Assembly (NCBI GenBank): GCA_951799405.1
Contig: OX637362.1
Coordinates: 10,154,493-10,218,492 of the forward strand
DNA: 64,000 nucleotides
Source: Agapetus fuscipes
Taxonomy: Eukaryota; Arthropoda; Insecta; Trichoptera; Glossosomatidae
Direction of reading: 5' to 3'
Program-made: the position numbers and the translations under genes
The notes under the pieces: generated by a model
Told to the model about the DNA's origin: nothing
Databases searched by the model: none
Seen by the model: only the letters and a program-made list of their open reading frames with translations
Shown: piece by piece, positions 63,771 to 64,000 of the stretch
Numbering within the stretch: the stretch's first letter is position 1
How the letters are laid out: each line of letters starts with the position of its first letter

Positions 63771-64000
63771 CAAATCAGTGCTAAGACCTGAAATAATAGT
63801 AGATTTCGGTAGATTATTATGCAACCACTCTCTCTGTTTTTAAACCATATGATTTCGAACGGAAAATTATGTCAATACAGTATAAAGTTAAATGTCATTT
63901 AAAATTATAATCCAGCTAGAGGGTTTTGTGACATAACTTTAAATTAACTAATAATCATTAACTTCATGCACAGTTCCAAGTTTCGCGTAAATTGAAACCA
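63771..64000. other. Unassigned AT-rich end of window
   Basis: No supported feature. Confidence 0.4.

Overview
This is a 64-kb stretch of AT-rich animal DNA in which I find no convincing host gene. The reverse-transcriptase tails, the 5S/tRNA-derived SINEs and the Penelope-like elements point to an invertebrate. The C-terminal style of one LINE (29.0-29.6 kb) reminds me of insect elements, so an insect is my best but unproven guess. Nearly everything recognisable is transposable-element material, much of it nested.

The centrepiece (16,227-25,387) is an almost complete Ty3/gypsy LTR retrotransposon. It has 474-bp LTRs that look identical, a TTAT target duplication, a Gag that opens with a SAP-like domain and a long coiled coil, a zinc knuckle, protease, RT, RNase H and a D,D35E integrase. 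After the integrase, Pol carries a macro-domain-like region (TARG1/OARD1 style) and a CCCH zinc finger. The copy is broken by one in-frame stop (20,589) and one frameshift (about 21,840). Its 3' LTR is interrupted by a 1,965-bp TG...CA insert with a GTAG duplication, and the whole element sits inside an older LINE.

The flanks hold several layers. (1) A LINE (here RTE-A) whose 3' UTR is a roughly 250-300-bp unit ('U', subfamilies U1 and U2) found about 30 times on both strands. (2) Other LINEs: RTE-B, RTE-C with a (GAA)n tail, a possible RTE-D, and CR1/L2-type 3' ends. (3) tRNA-derived SINEs A, B and C, including one SINE-B copy headed by an almost full 5S rRNA. (4) Penelope-like elements with hammerhead-ribozyme cores. 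(5) Solo LTRs with 4-bp duplications (ATAT three times, GTAT, ATAC). (6) MITEs M1, M2 and M3, a 2.27-kb transposon with 12-bp terminal inverted repeats and an 8-bp duplication, and a Foldback-like element whose arms are inverted 15-bp minisatellites.

Nesting can be read directly in several places: Penelope in SINE-A in M3 (59.3-61.4 kb); RTE-A in U2 (5.1-6.9 and 49.2-49.9 kb); M1 in a solo LTR (47.8-48.3 kb); M2 in U1 (35.9-36.4 kb); a solo LTR in RTE-B (57.4-57.9 kb); gypsy in RTE-B (15.9-25.5 kb). Boundaries were read by eye and most are good to about 5-20 bases. The names U1/U2, M1-M3, RTE-A to D and SINE-A to C are labels for this window only.
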